A stretch of 64,000 nucleotides of DNA from Arthrobacter sp. CAU 1506. Lineage in GTDB: Bacteria > Actinomycetota > Actinomycetes > Actinomycetales > Micrococcaceae. Below, piece after piece: positions 24,406 through 34,027 of this stretch (position 1 is the stretch's first letter; each line of letters begins with the position of its first letter). A program made the position numbers and the translations under genes. Below the pieces are notes generated by a model, which was not told the origin of the DNA, did no database searches, and saw only the letters and a program-made list of their open reading frames with translations. The stretch covers positions 372,001 through 436,000 of the forward strand of contig NZ_SUKC01000002.1 of assembly GCF_005047635.1 (NCBI RefSeq), read 5' to 3'.

Positions 24406-25047
24406 GTGGACCCCATAAGCCTGCAGATCGCGTTTGCCGCCGGTTCCGCGATCATCGCCTTCATCGGCGCTTGGATCGCCTTTCCTCTCGCCCAATGCGA
24501 GGAACGCACCTCGCTGCCTCCCCAATGGCGAATAACGACGGCGGTGCTCGCCGCCGCGGCGGGCGCCCTCCTCGGTTGGGCATTCGGTGGGAGCTGGGCG
24601 CTGCCTGCTTACCTGCTCCTCGCCGTTGCAGGGGCACTGTTGGCGGCGATCGATATTCGCCACCACCTCCTGCCGAATCGCCTCATCGGCCCTTTCCTGG
24701 CTGGCGCCGTCGTGCTCCTGCTGCTGGCCACGCTGGCTACCGGGTCCTGGACGCGGTTGTTCCTTGGCCTAGCCGGCGGACTCTCGCTCTTTGCCATTTA
24801 TCTGGTCCTGGCTTTGATCAAACCCGGCGGCATCGGAATGGGCGACGTTAAGCTTGCCGGCGTGATCGGACTTTATGCAGGCTATTTGGGTATTTCGGCG
24901 TGGGCTTATGTGCTGCTCGGCGCGTTCCTTTTGAACGTATTCGCTGCGATCGTGTTACTTCTGTTGCGCAAGATCAGCTTAAGATCGGAGACTGCCTTCG
25001 GCCCCTCCATGGTAGCCGCGGCAGTGCTGGCCCCGCTCCTTACGTAA
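24406..25047 (+). CDS. tadV: Prepilin peptidase of the Tad locus (A24 family, TadV/CpaA)
   Basis: Membrane aspartyl peptidase that cleaves the leader of Flp-type pilins. The two catalytic aspartates are visible: Asp83 in AAIDIRHHLLPN and Asp147 in the GxGD motif of GGIGMGDVKLAG. At least six hydrophobic segments fill the rest. It lacks the N-terminal cysteine-rich methylase domain, as usual for TadV/CpaA. The start is GTG at 24406 with a weak ribosome-binding site. It stands 258 bases before its likely substrate flp. Confidence 0.9.
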   Translation: MDPISLQIAFAAGSAIIAFIGAWIAFPLAQCEERTSLPPQWRITTAVLAAAAGALLGWAFGGSWALPAYLLLAVAGALLAAIDIRHHLLPNRLIGPFLAGAVVLLLLATLATGSWTRLFLGLAGGLSLFAIYLVLALIKPGGIGMGDVKLAGVIGLYAGYLGISAWAYVLLGAFLLNVFAAIVLLLLRKISLRSETAFGPSMVAAAVLAPLLT

Positions 25048-25168
25048 GCGCTCCCGCCCCGGTTTCTCGCATGGTTATACGCTAAACGACATTGATGTCA
25101 TTTCGAGTGGTTATTTCTTTCACCACCTAGCCTGGTTGAACGTTGCCTCCTTAAACCAAAAAAATTCT

Positions 25169-25197
25169 TTAGGGGCATGTATTGCAAACCGTATAAC
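25169..25197 (+). promoter_or_regulatory. Possible promoter of the flp-tad operon
   Basis: TTAGGG (25169-25174), 17 bases, TATAAC (25192-25197), about 110 bases before flp. The -10 box is good and the -35 box is weak. The whole gap 25048-25305 is unusually AT-rich for this window, and I see no other gene in it. Confidence 0.35.
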
Positions 25198-25305
25198 CAC
25201 GTGCGACAGTGTTCCCAACGCGGTCATTCCGGACCAAGTTGGGGGATCTTGGAAAAACTACTCCGGGCATTCCTTTGTCGTTTTCAAACAATTGGGGGGT
25301 AACCA

Positions 25306-25503
25306 ATGCTTGCTATCTACGCGACCATGCAGACCATGTTCCACACCATCACCGATCGCCTGAACCGCGAAGAAAAGGGCGCCACCGCCGTCGAATACGG
25401 CGTCATGGTTGCGCTCATCGTCGCAGTGATCGTGGGCGTCGTCTTCACGATCGGCCAGGACCTGCTCGCCGCCTTCACCACCGTCGAACAGCAACTTCCG
25501 TAG
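25306..25503 (+). CDS. flp: Flp family type IVb pilin
   Basis: Major subunit of the Tad pilus. 65 residues: a 25-residue leader ending in KG, then ATAVEYGVMVALIVAVIVGV. Cleavage after Gly25 places Glu at +5 and Tyr at +6, the Flp signature, and leaves a 40-residue mature pilin that is mostly one hydrophobic helix. The ribosome-binding site is a run of six G (25294-25299), seven bases before ATG. It is the only Flp gene in the locus. Confidence 0.95.
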   Translation: MLAIYATMQTMFHTITDRLNREEKGATAVEYGVMVALIVAVIVGVVFTIGQDLLAAFTTVEQQLP

Positions 25504-25607
25504 CGGGAGACTGCCGAGGCGGCTGGTTCCGGCTTACGGGGCCAGCCGCCAAAGCTATCTTCGAACCAAAAATTGCAAACAATTTCCGACTTCAGCTGGG
25601 GGGCATC

Positions 25608-26012
25608 GTGAAGTCCAGGAATTCCGAAAAGGGCGCGACAGCCGTGGAAATGGCGATAGTCTTGCCGCTGCTGGTGCTCATTCTGATGGGAATCATGGAA
25701 TTCGGGCGTGTTTTTTACGTTCAAATTTCACTCAGCCACGCTGCTCGCGAAGGCGCCCGCTATGCGGCTATCCACTATGACGACGCCGGCTATGATGCCG
25801 CGACCTTCACGCTGAACGCTTCGCCGCTGCTGGCCTCGTTAGCTGGCACTGAAACTGCCACCGTCGTCGACAACGGAGCCTCGTGTGCGCCCGGGGGGAT
25901 GGCCACGGTAACGGTGACGGCATCGTTGAACTCAATGACCGGCTTCGCAGATTTCACGCCGTTCTTCCCGCTCCAACTACAAGGCGAGGGGGCCATGCGA
26001 TGCGGTGGATAA
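25608..26012 (+). CDS. tadE: TadE-like minor pilin
   Basis: Minor pseudopilin of the Tad system. The N-terminus has a pilin-like motif, SEKGATAVEMAIVLPLLVLI, with Glu five residues after the glycine. The TadE core follows: EFGRVFYVQISLSHAAREGA then RYAAIH. The C-terminal 80 residues form a Thr/Val-rich outer domain with two cysteines. GTG at 25608 is chosen because the run GGGGGG (25598-25603) stands before it and upstream frame sequence overlaps flp. 134 residues. It overlaps the next gene. Confidence 0.9.
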   Translation: MKSRNSEKGATAVEMAIVLPLLVLILMGIMEFGRVFYVQISLSHAAREGARYAAIHYDDAGYDAATFTLNASPLLASLAGTETATVVDNGASCAPGGMATVTVTASLNSMTGFADFTPFFPLQLQGEGAMRCGG

Positions 26013-27004
26013 GACTTCAGGCATCTTCTGATAAATCCGAGACAGGCGCTGTCGCCGTGATCGTGGCTATCGGCATGATTGCGCTACTTGGCCTGGCCGC
26101 CCTGGTCGTCGACGTCGGTGCTATGTACGCAGAGAAGGCACAACTCCAGAACGGAGCGGATGCAGCGGCTCTCGCCATCGCGGCTACCTGTGCCGACGAT
26201 GAGTCTGACCCGCTGTGTCAGAGCGGGTCAGCCCTGGCTGGCACTTACGCCGACGCCAATGCCGGCGATGGAGCAACGGCCATCACCGGTGCCACGGTCG
26301 ACAAGGCGGCCAACAGTGTCCACATCACCGACACCAACGAAACTGCCGCCGGAGACCAGCATTTCAGCCTGGTGTTCGCGCGCATCTTCGGGATGGACAC
26401 CACGCAGTTCGGGGCCGAGGCTACCGCGGTGTGGAGCGGGGTTGGCAGCGGTCCAGCGGTCTTTCCGATTATCTTCAAGCGCTGCGAGTTCGAGGAATCA
26501 ATCATCAATGGCACGTGGCAGGTCTTGGACTTTCATGGATCCGCCGGGTGTGACAACAACAATCCATCGGGCCAAAACTACCCAGGTGCCTTCGGCTGGC
26601 TAGACCAGGCCGCCGGTTCTTGCTCTTCGCCCATCCTGCAGATCGACACCTGGGCCGGCGGCGACACTGGTGTCGCATTTCCCGGTTCATGCCAAACCAT
26701 CATTGACCAGTGGAAGACAGACCTCATTGCCGGAAAACAGGTTTACATCATCCTGCCGATTTACGACGACGGGCGAAACTCCGGCTCGAATGTTGAATAC
26801 CGAGTTTCTGGCTACGTGACCTTTGAAATCAAAGGATGGCGTTTTACCGGCGGCAGAAATTACAACAACACCACCAGTCCTTACGCCTGCACCGGCAGCT
26901 GCCAGGGCTTCATAGGTCGCTATATCGACGAATCCACCGACGATGGAAGCTATCAGGGTGGCGGCCCGAATCTCGGGGCATCGATCATCGAATTGACGCA
27001 ATAG
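26000..27004 (+). CDS. TadG-like pilus assembly protein
   Basis: Carries the N-terminal putative Flp pilus-assembly TadE/G-like domain: a membrane segment after ETGAVAVIVAIGMIALLGLA, then VDVGAMYAEKAQLQNGADAA and ALAIA. The remaining 250 residues are an extracellular part rich in Gly/Ser/Asn with several cysteines and no von Willebrand motif seen in larger TadG proteins. ATG at 26000 is chosen from GAGGGGG seven bases upstream; it overlaps tadE by 13 bases. 334 residues. Likely anchors or caps the pilus (inference from family). Confidence 0.85.
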   Translation: MRWIRLQASSDKSETGAVAVIVAIGMIALLGLAALVVDVGAMYAEKAQLQNGADAAALAIAATCADDESDPLCQSGSALAGTYADANAGDGATAITGATVDKAANSVHITDTNETAAGDQHFSLVFARIFGMDTTQFGAEATAVWSGVGSGPAVFPIIFKRCEFEESIINGTWQVLDFHGSAGCDNNNPSGQNYPGAFGWLDQAAGSCSSPILQIDTWAGGDTGVAFPGSCQTIIDQWKTDLIAGKQVYIILPIYDDGRNSGSNVEYRVSGYVTFEIKGWRFTGGRNYNNTTSPYACTGSCQGFIGRYIDESTDDGSYQGGGPNLGASIIELTQ

Positions 27005-27029
27005 ACACAACAAAAATTGGGGGAACAAA

Positions 27030-27758
27030 GTGAAAGCACGCCTGCTGGGGGGCATAGCGGCGCTGCTACTCGCGGTCATCGGGACTGTACTGTTGGTTAC
27101 ATACGTACAGAACGCCGACCATCGAGCGGCACAAGGTCTAGAACCCACCAATGTATTAGTCGTCCAAGAGAAGGTGCCGGCCGGGACACCCGTCGAGAGC
27201 CTGGCCAGCGTGGTCGAGTTGGAGGCGATTCCATCATCCGCAGTTCCGGCGAGCGCGGTGGCCAGCTTGACCGACCTCAAGGGCAAGATCACGTCGGTTG
27301 AACTGCAGCCCGGCGAGCAGCTGCTCGCAACGCGGCTCGTGGAACCTGACGAACTCATCCGTGGCACGGTCCCGGTTCCCGACGGACTGCAAGAAGTGAC
27401 CGTCCAACTTGAGCCGCAACGGGTGATCGGCGGCAAGGTAAAGGCCGGCGATACCGTTGGGTTGTTCATCTCCTACGAATCTGAGGGAGAAAACGGTCCT
27501 GCCCAGACAAAACTAGTAGCCCACAAAATGCTCGTCACCGGTCTTCAACGTGCCCCGGAATCCGATGGCACAACCGGACAAGACGACGCGACCACCGTCC
27601 CCCAGGATTCTCTGTTAGTGACGCTCGCCGGTAACGACCGCGATGCCGCCAAGATTGTGCACGGCTCCGAGTTTGGGAAGGTCTGGCTCTCCAAGGAGCC
27701 CGCCGAGGCAAAGGAATCGGATCCGCTGGTCTTCACCAAGGAAGAGGTGTACCGATGA
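27030..27758 (+). CDS. cpaB: Flp pilus assembly protein CpaB/RcpC
   Basis: Membrane-anchored periplasmic-face component of the Tad machine. One N-terminal membrane helix (GGIAALLLAVIGTVLLVTYV), then an SAF domain around residues 40-105 (VVQEKVPAGTPVESL, LQPGEQLLATRLVEPDE) and a second beta domain including VTVQLEPQRVIGGKVKAGDT. 242 residues. The start is GTG behind a run of five G. It overlaps tadZ by four bases. In diderms CpaB works with the secretin, absent here; in monoderms it may interact with the wall (inference). Confidence 0.88.
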   Translation: MKARLLGGIAALLLAVIGTVLLVTYVQNADHRAAQGLEPTNVLVVQEKVPAGTPVESLASVVELEAIPSSAVPASAVASLTDLKGKITSVELQPGEQLLATRLVEPDELIRGTVPVPDGLQEVTVQLEPQRVIGGKVKAGDTVGLFISYESEGENGPAQTKLVAHKMLVTGLQRAPESDGTTGQDDATTVPQDSLLVTLAGNDRDAAKIVHGSEFGKVWLSKEPAEAKESDPLVFTKEEVYR

Positions 27759-28951
27759 GCCGCTTCCTGGTCATCACGTCCGTGCCGGATTTTGAACGTC
27801 GCGTCCGAGCTGCGGTGACCGGCTCCATGCACGGCGAAGTTCAGGCCCTGCCGCCAGAGGTGCTGAGCGGCGGGCCAGAAGATGTCTTCCGGCGGCTTGT
27901 GGGGGAGCCGCCGGAAGTACTCCTCATTGGACCAGGTGTGCCCGGCATCGAAGCATTGAAATTTGCCACCGTCTTCGATCTCCAGCATCCGGAGGTCAGC
28001 CTGGTCCTCGTGACTGATCCTGATCCTGATCTGATGCTGGCTGCCATGCAAGCGGGTATCCGCGACGTCGCCGAGCCAAACGTGGACGTTGCTGGCCTGC
28101 GCGGGCTGCTGGAGCGGTCCTGTTTGGCTTCAGCCAGCAGGCGTCGCGGCCTGTCCAACCCGGGTGAAGGTGATGAGCCAGGCCGAATTATCGCCGTGAT
28201 GTCGCCGAAAGGTGGCGTGGGTAAAACTACGGTGTCCACCAACTTGGCCGTCGGGTTGGCAAAAATCGCTCCGATGGGCGTCGTTATCGTGGATCTCGAT
28301 GTCCAGTTCGGCGATGTTGCTTCAGGGCTTCTGCTCGAACCCGAGCACTCCATCACGGAAGCCGTTCACGGCCCCGCCGCGCAGGACACCATGGTGCTGA
28401 AAGCGTTCCTCACCGCTCATCCGAGTGGCTTGTACGCGCTGTGCGCGCCGCGGCGGCCCAACGAGGCGGACTATGTGACAGCGGAGCACATCAGCAGACT
28501 GCTACGCCAGCTGTCGCACGAGTTTAGGTACGTGGTGGTGGATACGGCACCGGGTCTCGGAGAACGCAATCTTGCCGTCTTGGAATTGGCCACCGATGCC
28601 GTGTGGGTTTGCGGCATGGATATTCCCAGCGTCCGCGGACTGAATGCCGCCTTCGATGTTCTTCGCGAGTTGCAACTGGTGCCCGACGGGCGACACGTGG
28701 CCCTGAATTTCGCGGACCGCCGCAGCGGCCTCTCGGTCCAAGACGTGGAGTCGACCATCGGTGTGCCGGTCGACGTCGTCATTCCACGGTCTAAAACACT
28801 CCCCTATTCCACTAATCGCGGGGTGCCCGTGCTTCAGGACGGCGCGCGGGACGCTGCGCTGAAGGGGCTGCGGAAGCTGGTTCAGCGATTCGATCCGCAG
28901 TGGGCGAAGGCCCCGCAATCCAAGCTGCATCGAAGGGTGGTTGTGTCATGA
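27755..28951 (+). CDS. cpaE: TadZ/CpaE pilus localisation ATPase
   Basis: MinD/ParA superfamily protein that positions the Tad machine. The N-terminal third is receiver-like ([20 protein letters not shown] and [20 protein letters not shown]). The ATPase domain begins about residue 145 with the deviant Walker [16 protein letters not shown] and has [13 protein letters not shown] and [20 protein letters not shown]. 398 residues. An internal 32-bp palindrome (27886-27917) encodes part of [12 protein letters not shown]. It is coupled to tadA by an ATGA overlap. Confidence 0.92.
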   Translation: MSRFLVITSVPDFERRVRAAVTGSMHGEVQALPPEVLSGGPEDVFRRLVGEPPEVLLIGPGVPGIEALKFATVFDLQHPEVSLVLVTDPDPDLMLAAMQAGIRDVAEPNVDVAGLRGLLERSCLASASRRRGLSNPGEGDEPGRIIAVMSPKGGVGKTTVSTNLAVGLAKIAPMGVVIVDLDVQFGDVASGLLLEPEHSITEAVHGPAAQDTMVLKAFLTAHPSGLYALCAPRRPNEADYVTAEHISRLLRQLSHEFRYVVVDTAPGLGERNLAVLELATDAVWVCGMDIPSVRGLNAAFDVLRELQLVPDGRHVALNFADRRSGLSVQDVESTIGVPVDVVIPRSKTLPYSTNRGVPVLQDGARDAALKGLRKLVQRFDPQWAKAPQSKLHRRVVVS

Positions 28952-30414
28952 GGCTCTCAGAACGACTGAATGTGGCCCGCAACGCGGATATTGACCAGGC
29001 CGCGGCAATGGAACGGAGCGCTGCCAGCGTCCCCGTCCTTGATCACGCGCCAGTGGGCATGGCGGGCTCGCAGCAGCCGTGGACGGCGCCGCCAGCTCAG
29101 GATCCGATGCTCGGCGCGATGGCCGTCGATGGCTTGGCCGGCCTTAAGCAGCGCGTGGGACAGGCCCTGTTCGAGCGCATGGGGGCGAGGTTCAGCGACG
29201 TGTCGGTTTCGGAGGATGAGCTCGGCCGGCTCGCCCGCGACGAGCTCACCGCCATCATCGATGCTGAAAACGTCCCGCTCTCTCCGGACGAGCGACGACG
29301 GCTGATCCGCCAGATCGGTGACGAAGTTCTGGGCTACGGACCGCTACAGGTTCTGCTCGATGATCCGTCTGTTACGGAAATCATGGCGAACCGTTACGAC
29401 CAGATCTACATTGAACGGTCCGGTCAACTGTTCCTGACAGGTTTGCGCTTCAGTTCGGACGAACATTTGCGCAAGGTGATCGAACGAATCGTGTCCAGGA
29501 TTGGCCGTCGCATCGATGAGTCCTCCCCCATGGTGGATGCGCGGCTGGAGGACGGGTCGCGGGTGAACGCGATCATTCCGCCGCTGGCCGTCAACGGGCC
29601 GGCCTTAACGATCCGCAAATTCTCCAAGGAGGCGCTGAGCGTTCAACGGCTGATCGATCTCGGAAGCCTGACGCCCGAAATGGCGGAGTTGCTCAGCGCG
29701 TGCGTCCGAGCCAGGCTGAACATCTTGGTCACCGGCGGAACCGGTACAGGAAAAACCACCTTGTTGAACGTGTTGTCATCGTTCATCCCAGCCAGTGATC
29801 GGATCGTCACCATTGAGGACGCGGTGGAGCTCCAACTTCAGCAGCCGCACGTGGTCAGGCTGGAAAGCCGACCCGCCAATATCGAAGGGCGCGGCGAAAT
29901 CGCCATTCGTGATCTGGTGCGTAACTCACTGCGCATGCGTCCCGACCGCATTGTTGTGGGTGAGGTCCGCGGCGGGGAGTCCTTGGACATGCTCCAGGCG
30001 ATGAATACGGGCCATGACGGGTCCCTTTCGACCGTCCACGCCAATTCACCTCGTGATGCCATTGCCCGTTTGGAGACTTTGGTCCTCATGGCAGGAATGG
30101 ACTTGCCGCTTCGTGCCATCCGGGAGCAGATTGCTTCGGCTGTTGACGTGATTGTCCAACTGTCGCGGCTGCGGGACGGCACCCGGCGGGTCACGCATGT
30201 CACCGAGGTACAAGGCATGGAGGGTGATGTGGTCACGCTCCAGGATGCGTTCGTCTTCGATTTTGCTGCGGGGATCGACCAGCAGGGCAGGTTCCTGGGA
30301 CGGCCGGTGCCGACCGGAATCCGGCCTCGCTTCATGGACAAATTCAGTGAACAGGGCATTGCCATTTCGCCCGCAATTTTCGGTGTCGTACCGGTTCAGG
30401 GCGGTCGGCGATGA
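28948..30414 (+). CDS. tadA: Tad pilus assembly ATPase TadA/CpaF
   Basis: Secretion ATPase of the GspE/VirB11 family that powers pilus assembly and, in some Tad systems, retraction. Walker A is [17 protein letters not shown]; also present are an Asp box ([20 protein letters not shown]), a Walker B region ([20 protein letters not shown]) and the His box ([20 protein letters not shown]). 488 residues from the ATG that overlaps the tadZ stop. The N-terminal 90 residues are variable. It overlaps tadB by four bases. Confidence 0.96.
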   Translation: MRLSERLNVARNADIDQAAAMERSAASVPVLDHAPVGMAGSQQPWTAPPAQDPMLGAMAVDGLAGLKQRVGQALFERMGARFSDVSVSEDELGRLARDELTAIIDAENVPLSPDERRRLIRQIGDEVLGYGPLQVLLDDPSVTEIMANRYDQIYIERSGQLFLTGLRFSSDEHLRKVIERIVSRIGRRIDESSPMVDARLEDGSRVNAIIPPLAVNGPALTIRKFSKEALSVQRLIDLGSLTPEMAELLSACVRARLNILVTGGTGTGKTTLLNVLSSFIPASDRIVTIEDAVELQLQQPHVVRLESRPANIEGRGEIAIRDLVRNSLRMRPDRIVVGEVRGGESLDMLQAMNTGHDGSLSTVHANSPRDAIARLETLVLMAGMDLPLRAIREQIASAVDVIVQLSRLRDGTRRVTHVTEVQGMEGDVVTLQDAFVFDFAAGIDQQGRFLGRPVPTGIRPRFMDKFSEQGIAISPAIFGVVPVQGGRR

Positions 30415-31355
30415 TTCCCGAAACAGCATGGCTTTATGGGGCCTTGGGCATGTGCTTCCTGGCGTTGGTGCTGTTGTTCTTCGTGGTGCTGAAACCGCGG
30501 TACCGGTCAGTCGCTGCGAGCCGGTCAGATGCCGTGGCGCCCCATGAGTCCTCACTGCTGACCCGGGTCACTGATTCTACAGTGCACGCTGTTGACGGGG
30601 TGGTGGGTCGGACCGCCGGACCGTTCAATCACCTCGTCCTGGGCATTGCGGGCATCAAAATGTCGCCCGCAGACTTTACCGTCATGGTGCTGTGCGGGGC
30701 GGTGGTCGGAGGGCTGTTCGGTACGCTGCTGGCCAACATCTTCTGGGGGCTGCTGCTGGCTGTGTTGGCGCCGATCGCTGCCAAGATCCTGCTGGTGGTT
30801 AAGACCGGCAGACGGCGTGCACGCTTTGAAGCCCAACTGGGCGACACCTTGATGATGCTCACCGGTGGTCTCCGTGCGGGACACAGCGTCTTGCGCTCGC
30901 TGGAAGCGGTAGCCCAGGAGTCCGAATCGCCGACGGCGGAGGAAATTGGCCGTGTGCTGAATGAAGCAAGGATCGGCAGAGATGTTTCCGTGGCGTTGGA
31001 AGAGTCGGCGGCGCGGGTGGGCAGCGAGGATTTCGCCTGGGTGGCGCAGGCCATTCAAATCCACCGTGAAGTGGGCGGTGACCTCGCCAACGTTCTGGAC
31101 CAGGTGGGCCACACCATCAGGGAGCGACTGCAGATCAAGGGTCAGGTGCGTGCGCTGAGTGCCGAGGGCAAATTGTCTGCCTATATCTTGGTCGGCTTGC
31201 CGATCGTGATGGCGTTAGTGCTCGCCGTGATCAACCCCGGCTACTTGTCCTTGCTAGTGCAGGACGTCATCGGGTTCGTCATGATCGGCGCCGGCGTTGT
31301 CCTGCTGGCTATCGGCAGCTTCTGGCTCAGCCGCACCGTGAAGATCAAGTTCTGA
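30411..31355 (+). CDS. tadB: Tad pilus membrane platform protein TadB
   Basis: Inner-membrane platform subunit of the GspF/T2SSF fold. An N-terminal membrane helix ([16 protein letters not shown]), a second pair near 85-125, the cytoplasmic T2SSF domain ([40 protein letters not shown]) and two C-terminal helices ([37 protein letters not shown]). 314 residues. It pairs with TadC directly downstream. Confidence 0.95.
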   Translation: MIPETAWLYGALGMCFLALVLLFFVVLKPRYRSVAASRSDAVAPHESSLLTRVTDSTVHAVDGVVGRTAGPFNHLVLGIAGIKMSPADFTVMVLCGAVVGGLFGTLLANIFWGLLLAVLAPIAAKILLVVKTGRRRARFEAQLGDTLMMLTGGLRAGHSVLRSLEAVAQESESPTAEEIGRVLNEARIGRDVSVALEESAARVGSEDFAWVAQAIQIHREVGGDLANVLDQVGHTIRERLQIKGQVRALSAEGKLSAYILVGLPIVMALVLAVINPGYLSLLVQDVIGFVMIGAGVVLLAIGSFWLSRTVKIKF

Positions 31356-31367
31356 GGGGGAAGACTC

Positions 31368-32246
31368 GTGACACTCATGGCATGGGGGCTGATAGCCCTG
31401 GTCATTCTGCCCGCTACGTTTTTGGTGTGGTCGCTCTTGGCCATCGACCGACGATCGGTCATCGCGGTTCAAACCAACCTCGGCCGAATCTCCTACAACG
31501 GCGATGGCCGGCCTCCGAGCCGCGCGCCGATCTTCCTGGGCCTGGCCCGCAGGCTGACGCCGGGTAGCTACGAAGCCCGGTTGGACAAGCTCCTCGCTAC
31601 TGCCGGACGGCCGTTGTCGCTGCCGCTGGAAAAGATGATCGTGGGCAAGCCGCTGTTGGCCCTGGCAGGCTTCGGCTTCGGGGTATTCGTCTTCAGCAAG
31701 AACCCTTCCGCAGGAATGGCGTTCTTCACGCTGGGACTAACAGTATTGGGGTACTTCGGCCCCGATCTGATGATCTACAACAGCGGCATCAAGCGGCAGC
31801 AAGCGATCGAGCTTGAACTGCCGAATACCCTGGACCAGATGCTCATTGCTGTTGAGGCAGGGCTGGGGTTCGAAGCCGCAATGGCCCGAACGGCTGAAAA
31901 CGGCAAGGGCCCGTTGGCCGAGGAGTTCATGCGTACGCTGCAGGACATCCAAGTGGGCAGATCCCGTGGCGAGGCCTACCAGGCCATGGCAGAACGTTCC
32001 ACAGTGCAGGACCTCAAGTCCTTTGTCCGCGCAGTCGTCCAGGCGGACAAGTACGGCATTGGCCTGGCCACGGTACTGAGGACCCAGGCCAACCAGATGC
32101 GCGTCAAGCGACGGCAACGAGCCGAGGAGAAGGCCATGAAGATCCCCGTTAAGGTGATCTTTCCGCTGATTCTGTTCATCTTCCCAGTGTTGTTCATCGT
32201 CATCATGGGACCGGCCGCCATCCGCTTGATGGACGCCTTCAGCTGA
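31368..32246 (+). CDS. tadC: Tad pilus membrane platform protein TadC
   Basis: Second T2SSF platform protein. The motif series ELPNTLDQMLIAVEAGLGFE, MRTLQDIQVGRSRGEAYQAM and VVQADKYGIGLATVLRTQAN marks TadC. Membrane helices lie at the N-terminus, around residues 95-130 and at the C-terminus (IFPLILFIFPVLFIVIM). 292 residues, GTG start behind AGGGGGAAG, which overlaps the tadB end. Last gene of the Tad unit; truA converges on it 19 bases away. Confidence 0.95.
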   Translation: MTLMAWGLIALVILPATFLVWSLLAIDRRSVIAVQTNLGRISYNGDGRPPSRAPIFLGLARRLTPGSYEARLDKLLATAGRPLSLPLEKMIVGKPLLALAGFGFGVFVFSKNPSAGMAFFTLGLTVLGYFGPDLMIYNSGIKRQQAIELELPNTLDQMLIAVEAGLGFEAAMARTAENGKGPLAEEFMRTLQDIQVGRSRGEAYQAMAERSTVQDLKSFVRAVVQADKYGIGLATVLRTQANQMRVKRRQRAEEKAMKIPVKVIFPLILFIFPVLFIVIMGPAAIRLMDAFS

Positions 32247-32265
32247 TCCATGCGCTTAGGCGTCC

Positions 32266-33207
32266 TCAGGCCTCGTCAGGGTCGGAGCGCTTGGCTCTGG
32301 TTTGCTCGGCGCGGCGCAGCAGCTCACCGCCGTCCGGGTAGAGCACTTCTTCCAGCACCAGTGGGTGAGGCGGAGCCAGCTTGCTCTGCGAATCGCGGAC
32401 CTTCGCCAGCATCCGGTCGCGTAGCCATTCGGCTGGCTGCTCCCCGCTGCCGACCAACAGCGAAGCGCCGATCAGGGCACGGACCATGTTGTGGCAGAAC
32501 GCATCCGCCTGGATGGTGGCCACCATCACTCCGTCGGTCCCCCGATCGAAGGAGAATTTCTGCAACTCGCGGATGGTGGTGGCGCCTTCGCGCGGCTTAC
32601 AGAAGGCGAGGAAGTCGCCGATGCCCAGAATACGGGCAGCGGCGTCGTTAAGCAGGTTCACGTCGAGCGCGTGCTTATGCCAGAGGGTGGTGTTCCGTGA
32701 CAAGGGGTCCCACAAGTCCGTTCGGTCGGCGATGCGGTAGCTGTAGCGGCGCCACAAGGCAGAGAACCGGGCATCGAATCCGGCCGGTGCGAGAACCGCG
32801 TTGCTCACCTCAATGGCGCCGGCGAGGTCCCGGTAGGGCACGGGCGCACCGACGCGGCCGCCGAGCACCTTGGCCAGCACACCGCGCAGCCGACGGACCA
32901 AGGCAAGGCCCGGGTCGATCTCCCGTCCGCGGGCCAGCCCCTGCCATTCCCCCGGGTCCAGATCGAAGTGCACCACCTGCCCGCGGGCATGCACCCCGGC
33001 GTCGGTGCGGCCGGCAACGGTGAGCCGGACCGGGCGGCGGATCATCGTCTCAAGCGCTTCCTCGATGGCACCCTGGACGGTGAGTCTGCCGGGCTGCACC
33101 GCCCACCCGCTGAACGGGCCGCCGTCGTACGCCACATCCATCCGGACGCGCAACAGGTCGTCGCCGTGGTCGGGCACGGCGGTGGTGTTCAAAGGCATGG
33201 TTCCCAT
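32266..33207 (-). CDS. truA: tRNA pseudouridine synthase A (TruA)
   Basis: Converts uridines 38-40 of tRNA anticodon arms to pseudouridine. The catalytic aspartate lies in TVAGRTDAGVHARGQVVHFD, the TruA signature. The domain also shows AYDGGPFSGWAVQPGRLTVQ, CKPREGATTIRELQKFSFDR and FCHNMVRALIGASLLVGSGE. 313 residues. It closes the alpha operon after rplQ, as in other Actinobacteria, and meets tadC tail to tail. Confidence 0.96.
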   Translation of the reverse strand: MGTMPLNTTAVPDHGDDLLRVRMDVAYDGGPFSGWAVQPGRLTVQGAIEEALETMIRRPVRLTVAGRTDAGVHARGQVVHFDLDPGEWQGLARGREIDPGLALVRRLRGVLAKVLGGRVGAPVPYRDLAGAIEVSNAVLAPAGFDARFSALWRRYSYRIADRTDLWDPLSRNTTLWHKHALDVNLLNDAAARILGIGDFLAFCKPREGATTIRELQKFSFDRGTDGVMVATIQADAFCHNMVRALIGASLLVGSGEQPAEWLRDRMLAKVRDSQSKLAPPHPLVLEEVLYPDGGELLRRAEQTRAKRSDPDEA

Positions 33208-33345
33208 GCTATCCGCAGCCCCGGTGGCATCGCCGGGCTGCTGAGGTGTTCGCCCTCGTCAGCACATGGTGGCTGCGCCGGAAGCCGGCACGCACCGCGC
33301 CCAGGCCGCGCACCGCCGTCGTGATCCAATAACCCGCGGCACGCA

Positions 33346-33379
33346 GAAGCCCGCCGCTCCCTAAGGAACGGCGGGCTTC
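33346..33379 (-). terminator. Hairpin downstream of rplQ
   Basis: Perfect 11-bp arms GAAGCCCGCCG (33346-33356) and its complement (33369-33379), 12-base loop, 20 bases after the rplQ stop. There is no T-run on the minus strand, so it may only attenuate transcription into truA. Confidence 0.65.
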
Positions 33380-33398
33380 CGACGGTGCGGTGAAGAAG

Positions 33399-33962
33399 TT
33401 ACTTCTTCTCTTCGGCAGCTTCCTCAGCGGACTCTGCCGACGGAGCGGACTCCGCGGAGTCAGCCGACTCGGCGGAATCGCCGGACTGAGCCGACTCGGG
33501 CGACTCAGCAGACTCGGCCGAAGCGGTCTCTTCCTCGACCGGAGCCGGGGCAGCCTTGGCAGTGGCCTTCTCGGCCTCGTTCACCACGGCCTGCTTCGGG
33601 GAAACGGGCTCCATCACCAGTTCGATGACGGCCATGGGGGCGTTGTCGCCCTTGCGGTTGCCGATCTTGGTGATGCGGGTGTAGCCACCGTCGCGGTTGG
33701 ACATGACCGGAGCGATGTCGGTGAACAGCTCGTGGACGATGCCCTTGTTGCTGATCACGGCCAGCACGCGGCGGCGCGAGGACAGGTCTCCGCGCTTGGC
33801 GAAGGTGATCAGGCGCTCGGCGAACGGGCGCAGACGCTTGGCCTTGGTGACCGTGGTGGTGATCCGCTTGTGCTCGAAGAGCGCAGCAGACAGGTTGGCG
33901 AGCATCAGGCGCTCGTGGGCAGGACCGCCTCCGAGGCGCGGACCCTTAGTGGGGGTAGGCAT
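33399..33962 (-). CDS. rplQ: 50S ribosomal protein L17
   Basis: Large-subunit protein. The conserved part (residues 1-125) has [40 protein letters not shown] and [21 protein letters not shown]-terminal tail of about 60 residues, made of repeats of Ser-Ala-Glu-Ser type and ending EEAAEEKK, makes it 187 residues against about 120 in most bacteria. Long acidic L17 tails are known in Actinobacteria. It follows rpoA. Confidence 0.97.
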   Translation of the reverse strand: MPTPTKGPRLGGGPAHERLMLANLSAALFEHKRITTTVTKAKRLRPFAERLITFAKRGDLSSRRRVLAVISNKGIVHELFTDIAPVMSNRDGGYTRITKIGNRKGDNAPMAVIELVMEPVSPKQAVVNEAEKATAKAAPAPVEEETASAESAESPESAQSGDSAESADSAESAPSAESAEEAAEEKK

Positions 33963-34027
33963 TATGTTTTCTCCTCAATGGTGCCGCTGTGCGCTCCCGA
34001 GCGCCAAGGCGGCAAAATTCTTGCGAT

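Noticed and set aside
24216-24851. Plus-strand frame of 211 codons, checked as a possible csrA
   Set aside because: It is mostly a shadow of the prepilin peptidase gene and has no CsrA motif.
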